Shown: piece by piece, positions 23,239-37,058 of the stretch | Position numbering within the stretch: the first letter of the stretch is position 1 | Layout: the number at the start of each line of letters is the position of its first letter | Origin: Ficedula albicollis | Taxonomy: Eukaryota; Chordata; Aves; Passeriformes; Muscicapidae | Direction: 5' to 3' | Assembly: GCF_000247815.1 (NCBI RefSeq) | Contig: NC_021677.1 | Coordinates: forward strand, 57,479,769-57,543,768 | Length of the DNA: 64,000 bases | Notes under the pieces: model-generated | What the model was told of the DNA's origin: nothing | Seen by the model: the letters and a program-made list of their open reading frames with translations, nothing else | The model's database searches: none | Program-made: the position numbers and the translations under genes

Positions 23239-24717
23239 CAATGTGCAGAAATTGCAGTTGATGCAAGTCCGCTTGAAAAAACTTACTCCTTTCTTAAAGA
23301 ACAAGTATCTTTAAGGGATCTGCAGAAATTCTAGGGATAAAAGGCTGAAAGTATGGTATAACCACCAGAGTCAGATGATGTGTGGAAGAGGGAACCCTCT
23401 AATTCTGGGCTCCAGGTTGATGAAGGGCCATGCACAAGTTTTGGTTGGTTGGGTTTTTTTTTTTTAATTCTACCCCCTCCTCTGCTGTCTTGCTAGGAAT
23501 GAAACACAGCTATAAAATAACACAGTGATGGCACCCAAATACGTGCAGGCACAAGTTAGCAACTTGCCCCTTCCACAGAAAAATATTGTGGATAATAAAG
23601 GAAAGCATGGGAATGAAAGCACAGTCAGTTATTCTGAGTGAAAACAAGCAGTTCTACAATTCAATCCCTGGTAGGCAGAGTGAAGAAGTGACCAGAAATG
23701 AGAGTTTCACACACAATTAGGTATTATTAGCTCAAACTTTAGAAAATGCAGGAACCTTAACCTCCTCCTCTTTTTCTAATTTTTTTGTGTGTTTCTGAAC
23801 AAGAGCAAACATACTCTGCCAACCTACAAAGAAACCAATGTCTCCCCCACCTCCCCTAATTTAATTGTTTTCAATTCCAAATCCTGGGATGAGGAGGAAA
23901 AAAGACCAAGGGTTTATTGTTGCTTTAGGATTTGTTAGTTTCTTTGAGAAACCACAGGGGGAAAAAAACCAATCTCCACTTTCTCCCCACACAGTCAGCA
24001 CATCGCTGAATTAAAGATTTTAAATTACAGGAACATGGGAAAGTGGAAGAAATGGAAGTATGATGAAACTGTTACTAAATCAGTATCTTCTTCCCAGTAG
24101 TAAAATTAAGGGGGTGGCAATCACAAGTTCCACTCCCTCGCAGCGTTGTTCTGATGTGTTGCCAATTAAGAACTGTAAGACACTGAGATAAGTGTATTTT
24201 AAGATAATGTTGAAAATGGAAGAATCTCATTCTTAACACAACAGAAACACTCCTTAAATAATGACACCTTATCTGAATTGCATTTGAGATGGCATGTGAC
24301 AGGGCTAAATACATGGATTTAAGTTCACAGAAAAATAAAAGGACTATAACAACTGCATTCCTAGAACAATTTTAGAGAGGAGACTCCAGCACTGCAGTCC
24401 CTTTTATTACTTATTTTCAACTTTTTATTCTTTGCTGTAACGAATCACAGCATTGCATACCTGGCATCTGCACGCTGTCACTAAAATTCTGTGCCTTTCC
24501 TAGATTATGTGCCAATACAGACAGGCAGAGAAAAAAAATAAAAGTCAACCCAAGCAGCTGGGCAGACTCTGGAATGATGGGCACACTTGGCTCTCATCTA
24601 AATGGGGCAGCAGTATAATGAGAAATACATCTTGTGACATGAGGACATGTGCTGCTGTGCCACCCTGGGCTAAAATAGCATCACACCAAAGCCAGCTGAT
24701 GCCATTCCCTGCAAAAT
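23239..24717. other. Intergenic DNA, nothing recognised
   Basis: AT-leaning unique sequence with short homopolymer runs (poly-T near 23452-23465). No gene is recognised. Confidence 0.55.
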
Positions 24718-25669
24718 CCAAGTTTGTAACTCTGAAGCAAAACACCCACCATTCAAACAAAGCCTGTGCTTTCTGCTTTTGCTGCTCATGGTCCTATTGC
24801 TAACATAATGTTATTTGGGCCTTCATCTTTCAATTTATCCAGTCTGCCAAGGGATCTGAGGGTACCCAGTGACCTTTTCCTATCGTACCAAATGCCAAAG
24901 CACTGCATGTGCACAATTTAACAGATTAACAAAGTAAATAATCAGGCAAAGTGTTATAAAACACCACAAACAACAAAAAAGGTTCTCTTGCATACAGAAC
25001 ATAGAGCATTATCCTGCAGAAATAAATGCATGACCAGGCTAAAATGAATTGAAATCAGGAGATTGCAGCAAGTCATTGAATTAATTTTTTATTGCAATGG
25101 TAAAATTTTTAGCATAGCAACTAGAACACCACCAAAATCAAAACAACAAAAAAAACCTCCAACAAACAAACGAACAAACAAAATAAAAATAAACCAAGTT
25201 TGTAACTCTGAAGCAAAACACCCACCATTCAAACAAAGCCTGTGCTTTCTGCTTTTGCTGCTCATGGTCCTATTGCTAACATAATGTTATTTGGGCCTTC
25301 ATCTTTCAATTTATCCAGTCTGCCAAGGGATCTGAGGGTACCCAGTGACCTTTTCCTATCGTACCAAATGCCAAAGCACTGCATGTGCACAATTTAACAG
25401 ATTAACAAAGTAAATAATCAGGCAAAGTGTTATAAAACACCACAAACAACAAAAAAGGTTCTCTTGCATACAGAACATAGAGCATTATCCTGCAGAAATA
25501 AATGCATGACCAGGCTAAAATGAATTGAAATCAGGAGATTGCAGCAAGTCATTGAATTAATTTTTTATTGCAATGGTAAAATTTTTAGCATAGCAACTAG
25601 AACACCACCAAAATCAAAACAACAAAAAAAACCTCCAACAAACAAACGAACAAACAAAATCAAAAATAA
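24718..25669. repeat. 476-bp tandem duplication (two copies)
   Basis: Unit 1 is about 24718-25193 and unit 2 about 25194-25669, with a period of 476 bp and near-perfect identity. Each unit ends in an A-rich stretch (runs of acaaacaaa), and the two copies differ there in length and sequence. The A-rich end probably promoted slippage or misassembly. No coding content. Confidence 0.97.
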
Positions 25670-28320
25670 AACCAACAAAAAACCACAAGAATCAAACCTT
25701 ATTCTTTCCAAACTACTGAGGATTTGGGGTTTTTTTTGCCCATGAAGAATGACATAGTTGTTACACCTTATCTACGAGAAGTGCTACATTGGCTGATTAC
25801 ATACATTTTTACTAAAGACAGCTAAATTCCTAAAAGTTCCATTGAACAAGCCATCACTGAGATTTATAAGCAGTAACTTTTACAGAGATAAGCAATATTT
25901 TAATACCTTTAATTGCTTACTAAGAAAAGTACTGCACAGTACTCAGCAACAACCAAGTACAGCCTAAGTGAGCTGAAAACCCTTCAGTCTGCTCTGTCTC
26001 CCACTGCTGTAATGGTACATTAGCACTTGTCCAGCTCCTTCACTGAGCTATTGCAATAGCTCATACTCAAAAGCAAATTAAAACACTCCAAGGCTTTTTC
26101 TTTTTTTTTTTTTTCTTAGAGCAATAGGAATTAATTAGAAATAAAATCCATTTTCCCTTACTCTCTCATGTATTTTTCAAGACTTATAATAAACCTTATA
26201 ATAAATACATCCTTGCCTCCTCAAATCTAGGCACTCAACTCACCAATTTCTTTAAAAATTAATAATAAACCATATATGGTTAGCACATTTTATTCATTGA
26301 CATTCAAAAATCTTCTGAGATGAAGCTTTCTTCTGACTCTAGGCACTTTAACATCATTAATAATATAACACAACCCTAGCAGCATTAGAGTAATTATTTC
26401 AATGGGAAGGCAGTCCTTCAGACCACTGTGGGTACTCCTTTCCATACTTCCTCATGCTGGGAAATAATCTTAATTCTCTTGACAAAATGTTATCCTACAT
26501 GCCTTTGGCACAAAAAGATGACTGGATTCAAGCTGTTTCTGGTGATGACAGAAAACAATTCCCCATTCCTGGAGAACATCCTGACACCCACTCCTTCAGT
26601 TTTATTAGGACAGGAAAACAACTGGCTTCTGCTGACTGGGATAAACTGGTCTGCAATTGTTAAAAGCATTACAAGGCAGAACTGGTGTGTTAAATACCAG
26701 TGCTCATCTAGGTGGGTGCCAAGCAAGATGTTCTGCTTCAGGAAGGAGCTCCTGGTGCTGTTGCTGTCACTCGGGCAGGGCTGTGACAGCAGCAGCTGTA
26801 AGTGTGATGTGTTCTGCACCTCATTTGCCATCGATTCCCACAGCTGTCTTGTCGGATCCTGCCAGCCTGCAGAACACGGCTGCGAGTGCACTGCTTTGCC
26901 AGGCATCCCTGCAAACGCATGTTACGGGTGTCAGCTCAGGCAGCCCTTGTGTGCTGAGCTGAAACGGATCCAGAACAGCCTTGGGCCATCTTCTGCAGAT
27001 GCTACAAAGAAACACAATTCCTCTCCAAGTTCAGCGTTAGGGCGCACCCTGCTCCCCTCTTGCAGTGCCCACTGCTATCATTACTTGCCTTAAAAGGCAC
27101 AGAGGTAATTTAAAAGCTCCCTCAGTATTACCGTCATGCCATTTTCACACTAACAGTTCAAAGTCAAAGTAAACAAGTTTCAGCCACACACACAAACACT
27201 TTCTGCTTTTTTAAGTTACCAAGCACATACCATAAAGACAAGTCTTGCTTTGTAATCACTGATTTTTCCCCTCTGTACAGTTATTCAGATCTCATTCCAG
27301 AACTCGTCATCTGGTTAATTAACAGATTTCAGTTTGTTCTGTGTTTAAGGGGAGATTGTTCCTGGCTTGACTCTGGGAAAATGCACAAACGAGGCAGCAG
27401 CTTGTTTTTCAGCTCCTGTCTTTGCATTTTCTGCCCAAGAGCCAGGGAAGCATGTAAATTAGGAAGCACATGCATCTTGCAGGATTAGCATTTTCAGAAG
27501 GCAGAGAAATGACAGCACACCTTCCAGTCTCAAGACAGAAAAATTGATCATGTACCATTTCAGGGGTGGATTTTTTCATGTTTCTCTGCCAAGCACCTGA
27601 TCTGAAATCTTATTTTTATTTCATTCATCCTTCTTTCAGTAACAGCAGCTTCTCTGTTGGTAATATAATTGTTTATATTATGATGCCTCAAGTGAGGTTA
27701 AGGCTGTATGATGAAAACATATGTTACATACAAATATACATAACGTACAATATAGGAAATGTATCAGGATTCATTTTGTGCAGTTACCTGAGCACTCTGC
27801 ATAATAATCACACAAGAAGTATTTCATAACGTGAACATCAAATATGTAAAATTGCCTCAAGACCAAGAGAACCAGAATGCACCAAATGAATTTTCTTGTA
27901 AGGATCTACTCCTTCAGTGTTTTAAATTAAAATGCAAAGAAATTTTCCCAAGTAATCCCAGGAGTGTAAAGCTAGGAAGGAAAAGGCCAAAACCTTTAGC
28001 TATTTTCTCAGTAAATTTATTCTGCAGCCAAAAGCTTAATTCAGATAAGCTATTTTATGGTGTGTAGATATTTCAAGGCAAAAAAAAGAATTGATTCTAA
28101 TGCTCATGGTAATAAACTAAATGTCTGCTTCTGGCACTTAGAATTTGAAACACAATGGTCCCAGTAGATCAACTTGATGCTGTGCTCATCACGGGCCATC
28201 AGATTTCAACCTGCATTCATGCAATAAAATAAAGCATAACTTCTGCTCGGCTAAAAACTAATTTTCAGAAATACATCTAATTTTCAACAGAAGACATGAA
28301 ATGATGGCAAATCCTCGGCT
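25670..28320. other. Intergenic DNA, nothing recognised
   Basis: Mostly AT-rich. A GC-richer patch at about 26.7-27.06 kb carries overlapping open frames on both strands (+ strand 26428-27093, 221 codons, Ser/Cys-rich near its end), but no family is recognisable. A poly-T run lies at about 26099-26114. Confidence 0.5.
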
Positions 28321-28329
28321 TCTCTTGGG

Positions 28330-28690
28330 AATGTGTTCTGGTGGTTAACCATGGAAAAATGTGTGTCTTATTTCCTATTTGAATTTGTCTGGCTTTTGCC
28401 TCTGGCCATTACTTCTTATTCTGCCTTTCTTCAATAGATTAAAGAACCCTTTAATATCCTGTATTTCCCTGCAGGAATGTTCCTATACACTACAATCAAG
28501 TCACCTCCCAATTCTCTTCCAGATAACTTTAACAGCCTGAGCTCTTAAAACATCCCAGTGTAAGGCATTTTCTCCAACCACCAGAACATTTTGCTTCATT
28601 CTTTTCCTCTCTCTTATTTTCCAATGTGCCTCTTAAAATCTGAAAACCAGCACTGTATGCACTACCCTTTGAGGTCAAACTTGAGAGGTA
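28330..28690 (-). mobile_element. Ancient CR1/L3-like LINE fragment, - orientation
   Basis: The order of segments (gccattacttcttattctgc, caatagattaaagaaccctt, tgcaggaatgttcctataca, atcaagtcacctccc, gagctcttaaaacatcccag, gtaaggcattttctccaacc, aaaccagcactgtatgcact) follows the reverse complement of old sauropsid CR1-type elements. It is much more decayed than the other CR1 copies here. The assignment is from recalled family structure, not a database search. Confidence 0.5.
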
Positions 28691-28716
28691 AAATAAACAC
28701 TTTTTAATTCCTTTGT

Positions 28717-28864
28717 TTATACATTGATTAATCCTTTTCTGCCATAGCAGCATGCAGAGGAGCCCTTATCTGATTGATTACTTCTCTGACTTATACATTG
28801 ATTAATCCTTTTCTGCCATAGCAACATGCAGGAGAGCCCTTATCTGATTGATTACTTCTCTGAC
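28717..28864. repeat. 74-bp tandem duplication (two copies)
   Basis: The unit starting ttatacattgattaatcctt occurs at 28717-28790 and 28791-28864. Small differences (agcagcatgcagaggag versus agcaacatgcaggagag) separate the copies. It adjoins the right edge of the ancient CR1-like fragment. Confidence 0.95.
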
Positions 28865-29685
28865 CCTTAAATCCTTCTCAAAGTCATTACCTTCAGAATC
28901 TTCTATTTCCCAGTTATGGTTTCCACACTTGGGTTTTAAGATAGACAACTATTTGGTTTGATAAATGAAAATTCACTAGGTTTGAACAAGCTGCTTGTAC
29001 AAACTGTATTGATCAGTGTCCCATCCTCACCACTATTTACAATTCCATTAATCCTGGAGCTGATTTTTCCAGCAGGTTTGGATCTGCTTCCAGATAACAG
29101 CTAAAAATTGTAGCAGGACAGTTTCATGTAGCATGGAACCTGCTACTAGGACCTTTATAGACACCCTTTCTTTCAAATAAGTTGTCACACAGATTTCTTC
29201 TTGAGATATGGCAGCAAATTCCATTTGTATGATTTGTTAGCACTGTATAATGAGAGTATCACGCAGCACCAAGTCAGGTATCTCCTCAAAACAGCAGCGA
29301 TAGCTATTTTAACTAAAACACTGTAGATCTGCATCATATTCCTTTGTTTCAACTTCTTATTATTTGAATTCCACATCAGATTTTCTATTTTGCTTAGGGC
29401 AACTGTTAAGCTAACCAGTTGCTTGGGTCATACTGCTCACCCTGTTAAAAATGGCAAAAAGCAACAGTTTATCACTTGTTCAACCTTTTGATTTTAAGGC
29501 AAGATACAAATCCCGAGGAGCAGCATCTATAGTACGGACAGAAGTACCAGAGAGCAGAGGTGACCAGAGATCTCACTTCTCACAGCATTCACAGGAAGTA
29601 CACCGCAGGAACTGCGGACTTGCGAAGTATCTGCTCACAAATACCCTTGTCCTGGACTCCCAGCCCTGCACACACACACACTCAA
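28865..29685. other. Upstream flank of the SGPP1 promoter
   Basis: Unique, AT-rich up to about 29.5 kb, then turning GC-richer. A short (ac)n stretch near 29669-29681 precedes the CpG island. No gene is recognised. Confidence 0.5.
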
Positions 29686-29689
29686 GGAG

Positions 29690-29865
29690 ATGCGGAGCCT
29701 CCTCCCGACTATGAGACACGACTGCTGGCCGCAGGCACCGCAGAGCTCCCCGAGCGGCCCCGCGGCCGTGTCACCGCTGCCTCCATGGCGGAACCGGCCT
29801 GGCCGCCGCGCCGTGACCACTCGCAGCCTCCGCTTTCCCTCTCGTGCTCACACCACCAGATTCAG
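29690..29865 (+). promoter_or_regulatory. Distal block of the SGPP1 CpG island
   Basis: The block is dense in CpG (cgagcggccccgcggccgtg, ggccgccgcgccgtgacc) and contains a YY1-like ccatggcgg at 29783-29791. A CR1 fragment (29880-30122) separates it from the CpG-rich proximal promoter, so it was probably continuous with it before that insertion. It may hold an alternative or divergent start site; the strand is assumed from the gene it adjoins. Confidence 0.5.
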
Positions 29866-29879
29866 GCTCCGAGAAATCT

Positions 29880-30122
29880 TAAGCAGCACCACTAGGAGGT
29901 TTAAGTTGGACTTTAGGAAGAATTTCCTCACGGAAAGGGCGATGAGCTATTGGAATGGGCTGCCCAAGGAGCTGGTGGAGTCACTGTCCCTGGAGGTATT
30001 TAAGAAAGATGGATGAGTCAGTGCCATGGTCTGGTGGACAAGGTGGTGATGGGTCAAAGGCTGGACCCGATGATCTCTGAGGTCTCTTTCACCCCAACTG
30101 ATTCATTCTGTGTTTCTATAAC
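29880..30122 (+). mobile_element. CR1 LINE 3'-end fragment inside the SGPP1 promoter island
   Basis: CR1 tail segments occur in order: taggaagaatttcctcacgg, attggaatgggctgcccaag, tggagtcactgtccctggag, gtatttaagaaagatgg, ctggacccgatgatctctga, with a degenerate attctgtgtttctata terminus. CpG-rich promoter sequence lies on both sides, so the element landed in, or at the edge of, the SGPP1 promoter island. Confidence 0.85.
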
Positions 30123-30124
30123 GA

Positions 30125-31573
<1,449 letters not shown>

Positions 31574-31716
31574 GTAATGCTCACACCTCAGTCCTCAGCC
31601 GTGCCTCCAGCCCCGGGCTGTGAGGCTGTGGCACACCTCATTTCTCTTTAGGAGGGGAGGTGGCTGAGTTCGGTTGGGAAAATGTGGCATTCGTACCTTT
31701 TTTCCTTGCCTCGCTC

Positions 31717-31933
31717 TTTTTTTTTTTTTTTTTTTTTTCCTTCCCCCCCCTTTTTTTTTTTTTTTTTTTTCCTTCTGTGATTTATGCGAGTGCTCAGGTT
31801 ACGAGAGGTGTTTTAGTAATTCTGTCTTGTGAATGGAGGTTGTGCTGGCTTTGGGGATTAACTCAGCACGTATGAAAAGTTCGCGGTAACAATCTGCGTT
31901 TTGTTCCTGTGATTTTTTTTTTTTTTTTTTTTT
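31717..31933. repeat. Cluster of T homopolymer tracts
   Basis: Three runs of 22 T (31717-31738), 20 T (31751-31770) and 21 T (31913-31933), with an 8-C run between the first two. All lie within 360 bp of the exon 1 donor. Simple sequence; run lengths are likely to be imprecise in any assembly. Confidence 0.9.
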
Positions 31934-34900
31934 ATTCAGCCTGTCTATTTGCGCAAAGTTTGGATGAGCATCCAGTGTGTTTTTACAGGCATTTGGTTTT
32001 ACGGAGTGAGAATTTGGTGGAGAGCCAGTAACTAAAGGGCTTCTTGTTGATCCTTCTTTGCTTCGAGTCACTTTGTAGCGTTACTGCGTTGTAGCTTTAG
32101 CCTTTTCTTTAACGATTTTATTTTCATTAACCACAAGCTGGAAATGATTCTGGTATTTGTACTTTCAGGAGGTTCTACAATCTACCAGCGTGCTCATAAT
32201 TAGTAGGAACTGATAATCTGTGTATTTTCAGCACCTTCATTCAGCAGAATCTCTAAAATCTGGCTATTGCACTTGGGGTCAATAGATAAGTTAAAATAAC
32301 ACTGTTGATGGTCTGGTTTACGCAAGCACTGGCATGTGCTTTGGCGCTGGCTGCTGCAAGAATGGCAACAGCAGCAACTCCAGAGAAAGCACATCCAGCT
32401 CTCTAAATCACTGCACCCTTTCAGCAGTAAGTGAGGGAGAAGGCTTGCCCAGATAAATCTCCAGTGCAGCGTTTTGCTGTGCAATGTTTAAGAAGTTAGG
32501 CAGTAATCCGACTCTTAAGTTGTTAATGTTTACTAACCCTTACTGTAACACCTGCCTGGTTTAAATTGGATATAAGTCATGTCGGTGGAGAGAGTTAACT
32601 CTGATTCTCAGCTTCGTGCAGGGGCTTAACTCTTGTCTTCCCAGTTACCGGTAGCAATCGCCAGTTATCAGCTGGCGCTGCCTGACACTTTGTGGCTCTA
32701 TCTCAGCATCTAGAATGGGTGGCTGAAAGGAATGAGGTGATTAAGGGTTGGAGATTTTATTTGGCCTCTATAACCAAAGATTATGTATCTATTTCTGCAA
32801 GGTGAATGCATGCGCCCAAAAGGAAGCTCTTAGGGATTCATATTTGCTAGGAAAAGCTGAAGTTTTATCTGCTGGAGTTATGCAGACATAATAGTTACAT
32901 ATATATGTGCAATAATGTCATGTTTTGTGAATGTTTGAAATAAATATTTGAAGCTTTGCCGCTGAGATGCTTAATCTCACAGTTGTTTTTATTAAAAGAC
33001 CAAATTCTATATATTTAATTATTACTTGTTAGATGTGTAGGGCTGATGTCAGTTGGAAGAACAAACTGTATTTGTACTTCTTTGCATGTGGGAAAGCTCA
33101 TTTAGCAGTACCAGTCGATCAGCTTTGCACAGACTGATGTCATGTGTGCAGAGGAGAACCTGTCTCGATTGTCTTTATAGACCCAGCAAACAGGCTGTGA
33201 AATGGTGTTTTTCCCATGAACCGAGTTCGATCTGTGGTTTGCCAGCTCTGCTGCCCCTGCAGTCTGTGAAACACTCTGCTAATTGACTAAACATATTTAC
33301 CATGAATGCATGGTAAGAAATCTTAAATGCTCAGCCTTGTTATTCGTGTAGGACTGTGTTTAAGAAATGAAGAAGCAAAGTGGTTTTTGATTTTCATTCC
33401 TTTTTCTTAGAAAATGAGTATGAATAAAATATCTCTCTGAAACCAACTTCTGTCATTTTGAAATACTCATGTAAAAAAAACCTCTTGATTTTTCAATTAC
33501 TTCCAAAAATTAATCAATAATTATCCAGAGGCATGTCAAGAGTCTTCTGATTTACTTCTAGAGTAAACCTTTCATCTGACACTTTTTCTGTTCTCCCTGC
33601 TTTATTTCTGTTGAAAGGGCGTAGAACCTATGTGACATCTTTTTGTCATGGAAAATGGTGTTTTTCTGGAAATGGTGTTAAAAAAGACTGACCTCAGAAG
33701 TTCTTGGAAAGCTATTAAAGATAAACGAATTTTAATATGATTTTTATTAAATTCTACAAATTTACCAGTAGGTGCAGTGGCTAGGTTTAAACCTGTTGGC
33801 AAACTCCTTCTGTGTATATTTAGTATAAAGGAGCCTTACACAGAGCCTGATTGTGATGAGACAATATCTTGGGACTGTTGGTTCAGCAAATCATAGTGAA
33901 AGGAGGCTGAGGATGAATTTAAGCAGATACAGCTGTAACTCTGCAGGGACTTTTACTCTGGAATACAGGCAGCTTTGAGTTTGTCACTTTGAAGTTTATA
34001 CTAAACCAAAGAAAGCTGCTCTTCCTCTAAACTATCTTACATCAGTGAGGAGGGAATCTCTTTTTTTGTGTAGCTTATTTGCAGTTTGCTTCCAGTGATC
34101 TATGACTTCCTACTATTGTGTGATAGTTCTTTTCTATCAGACAATCTATTTGAGTCTTTTTCTTGAAGAACATATAGAACAGAGAAAATGTGCTCCTATT
34201 TTTCTAGGTGTGGCCCAGATTATCCATTTAAAAACGTTTGGATTGCAGTAGGGATTATTTTAACCTGTTGAGTTAATGCTTTTCAATTTTTCAATGCCTT
34301 TAAGCAAGTCTGTTACAACTAATTTCTTTTCACATAATATTCAAAAGGATTTTTGACTATAAAACTAAAATACTCTCTATAAATGCAATTGTTCAAGTGA
34401 AATATTTTCAGAGGTAATGTATTTTAAAGATGGTTTTGGCAAATTATCACAATTAGAGACTTTGGGCATAGGGAATATTCAATTAAACTGTCTTTCAGAC
34501 AGAGGCAAGTTACATATTAAGATAGCTTTCATAATAGCTAACTGTTCTGTCCATTGTATCCAAATTTTTCCAGGTTTCTTCTTGTATTATGAGAGCTTGC
34601 CTGAAACTCTTGATTCTACTTGCATAATCCGTATTTATGTATTTATTTAATATTTACATTTCTGCAGAGAGAATAATGTATTTCAAAGACACTTCAGTAA
34701 CCTTGAAATATAAAGCTCATGTCAAAGGCTCAAGAGAATTTGGGAATCTTATAAATTTTGGGTTTTTTTCTCCCCCTGTCTTTGAAGCAATGATACCCTG
34801 AAAGAGGAGAGCAAACACTTAAAAGACAGTGAAGTTATAGATCTTGATACGTTGTAGAAAAAAAGTAACCTTTATAAAATTGGGGAAAACTTGCTTTCTT

Positions 34901-36916
34901 TGGAATAGCGACAGTTTGAGCCAGGCTGGCTTATATCATGTCCCAGGTGGGAGGAGGAAGAGATAGTGTGAACTGCTACTTATCCACAAAATCTCCAAAG
35001 GCTCAGGCTGAGACTACTGGAAAAAGTATTTTTTATATTTTATTTGGTTATGCTGAACTGCTGATTTCAAATAGATATCAAGATGTATTTTATTAGAAAT
35101 GGTCCTTGAGTTGGGGTGGTTCCTGAATGTGTTATAACTCTGCTGGCTTATTTTGAGGAGAAAAACTAAAAATCAGCCAGGGGATACAGAAAATTTGCTT
35201 CTCTCCCAGAGTTCTTCCAGGATGCAGCCTGGCTCTAGCAGTAGCTGTCTGCATTAGGAAATGATGGGTTTGCACTCCTTCCTGAGCTCTGCATTAATGA
35301 GCTCAGTGAGGAGCTGCTGACTCTCACTGTAGCCACTGAGCAAACTTTGGTTGATATTCAGCAGGAGCCCAGAGCCTGGGTTGATGAGTTGCAGGCCTTT
35401 AACTATATTAACCAATGCTGATTTCCCCTCTGAAGCAGCTTGTGGTGCTGAATATGACAGCATTGTCCTCCCGGGGTACTGTCTGGCAGCGTTTGTATGC
35501 AAAGCTTGTCATCAGTGACAGCCTTTCCACCCTGCTGCAGCTAATGGTGACCTGGATAACACCTCTGCTAAACCCACACTAGGTGCATCTATTCTCCAAT
35601 GGCCTCTCTGATGTATTTTTCATTTACAGTTTTCATTTACTCACTGCTCTTTTGACTCTCTGTGGTACCGGTTGTGTAAGACTCTTATGTGGTACCACGT
35701 GAAATTCCCTTCCAGAAATCTTTTATCTGCACACTATGACTTTTATCAGCCAAGGCTGGTGAATGTAATTAAATGAGATGGGTTTGACAGTTTTGTATTG
35801 GGATTTCAGGGAGATCTGCATCACTCTGTGGTTCTGATTGACCACTGCTGAAGATTACCTCTAGAACTGTCTGCCTGCCCTTTCATTTCAAAAGGCCAAA
35901 CTTTCTGCTCCCTGCTGGAAATAGAGAATAATTGGTTATTGGGGATGAATAAACAGCCTGATCACAACAGTGCTGTAGTGAGAATTTTGCAGAAAGGGGC
36001 ACATCCTAGTTATAAATGCCTGTCCTTGGTGAAAGGCTTGCATTTTCAGTAAGATTGATGTAGTGATAAACTGGAAGCTACACGTGGAAAACCATCTCTT
36101 ACATACAGAATCTGTGTGCAGGAGCAAATGCAATCCCTTCAGGACACATCACCTCTCAGAGAAGCCCAAATGTGCCTTTGGCTAAAATACTGAAATGTTG
36201 GCAAAGAGATGTGTGCATGCTTGTCTAATTGGTCTTCTTGTACATCTTTCTTAAGCAAACAAAAACTCTTCTGACATGGGAAGCACAGCTGAAGGGATGA
36301 TCTGAAAACACAGAATTACCCACATGATGATATAAGAGAGAGATGGGAATTTGGAGGCTCAGCACTGAACTTGTCTTGTGTGTTTGAGATGTAAGGTCTT
36401 CTGTGGGCCATATTAATGCCTGTAGTTTGTAAAGGAAGCTGAAAAAAGTTGTTTGATGCAGGTGTTCTTAAAAGTTTGAAAAGAGCAGTTCTGACAGTTT
36501 GCCAGTTCTGACAAATATCACTAGAGAATCTCTGCCCAAGGAATACAACAGCCTGTCTTATTAGACTGTATTGATTATCATTAAATATATTTTTCAGTTT
36601 TGCCTAAGCAAATCTTTAATTAATGTAAAGGATCTTAGTGGAAAACAGGTAAAAACAAATGCTCTAAGGTTGGATAGAAAGTTTTTGATGAAAAGGTATT
36701 CAAAAGAAATACTTCTCAAGCAGTTTCTTTATTCTTGGTGCATTGTACGTATGTAAAGCACTCCTTGTTCTTGCAAATAGGTGATTGAACTGAGAAAACA
36801 CTATTTTTCAGAAAAAATTTAGTTTCAAGTATTGGGCCATAAACAGAGCAAGCAATAAGTGATTCTTGCTAGCTGTGTTCAGAGGGGGATTATTTTTTTA
36901 ATGATGCAATGAAAAG

Positions 36917-37058
36917 AAATAACAACCTAATTCCTATTGTTACTCAATTTTTTTTCAGATTAGGTGTAGCAGAAAGTAAAATATTTTAAATAACAACCTA
37001 ATTCCTATTGTTACTCAATTTCTTTTCAGATTAGGTGTAGCAGAAAATAAAATATTTT
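36917..37058. repeat. 71-bp tandem duplication (two copies)
   Basis: The unit starting aaataacaacctaattccta occurs at 36917-36987 and about 36988-37058 inside SGPP1 intron 1. Differences are one T/C in the T run and gaaagt versus gaaaat. Confidence 0.94.

Noticed and set aside
26428..27093. 221-codon + strand frame, Cys/Ser-rich
   Set aside because: Several frames on both strands are open across the same GC-richer patch, which is typical of chance openness. No conserved cysteine pattern that I recognise.
1..29600. SYNE2 exons (the gene beyond SGPP1 in mammals)
   Set aside because: No spectrin-repeat or calponin-homology coding segments could be recognised; the mammalian intergenic distance is also larger than this flank.
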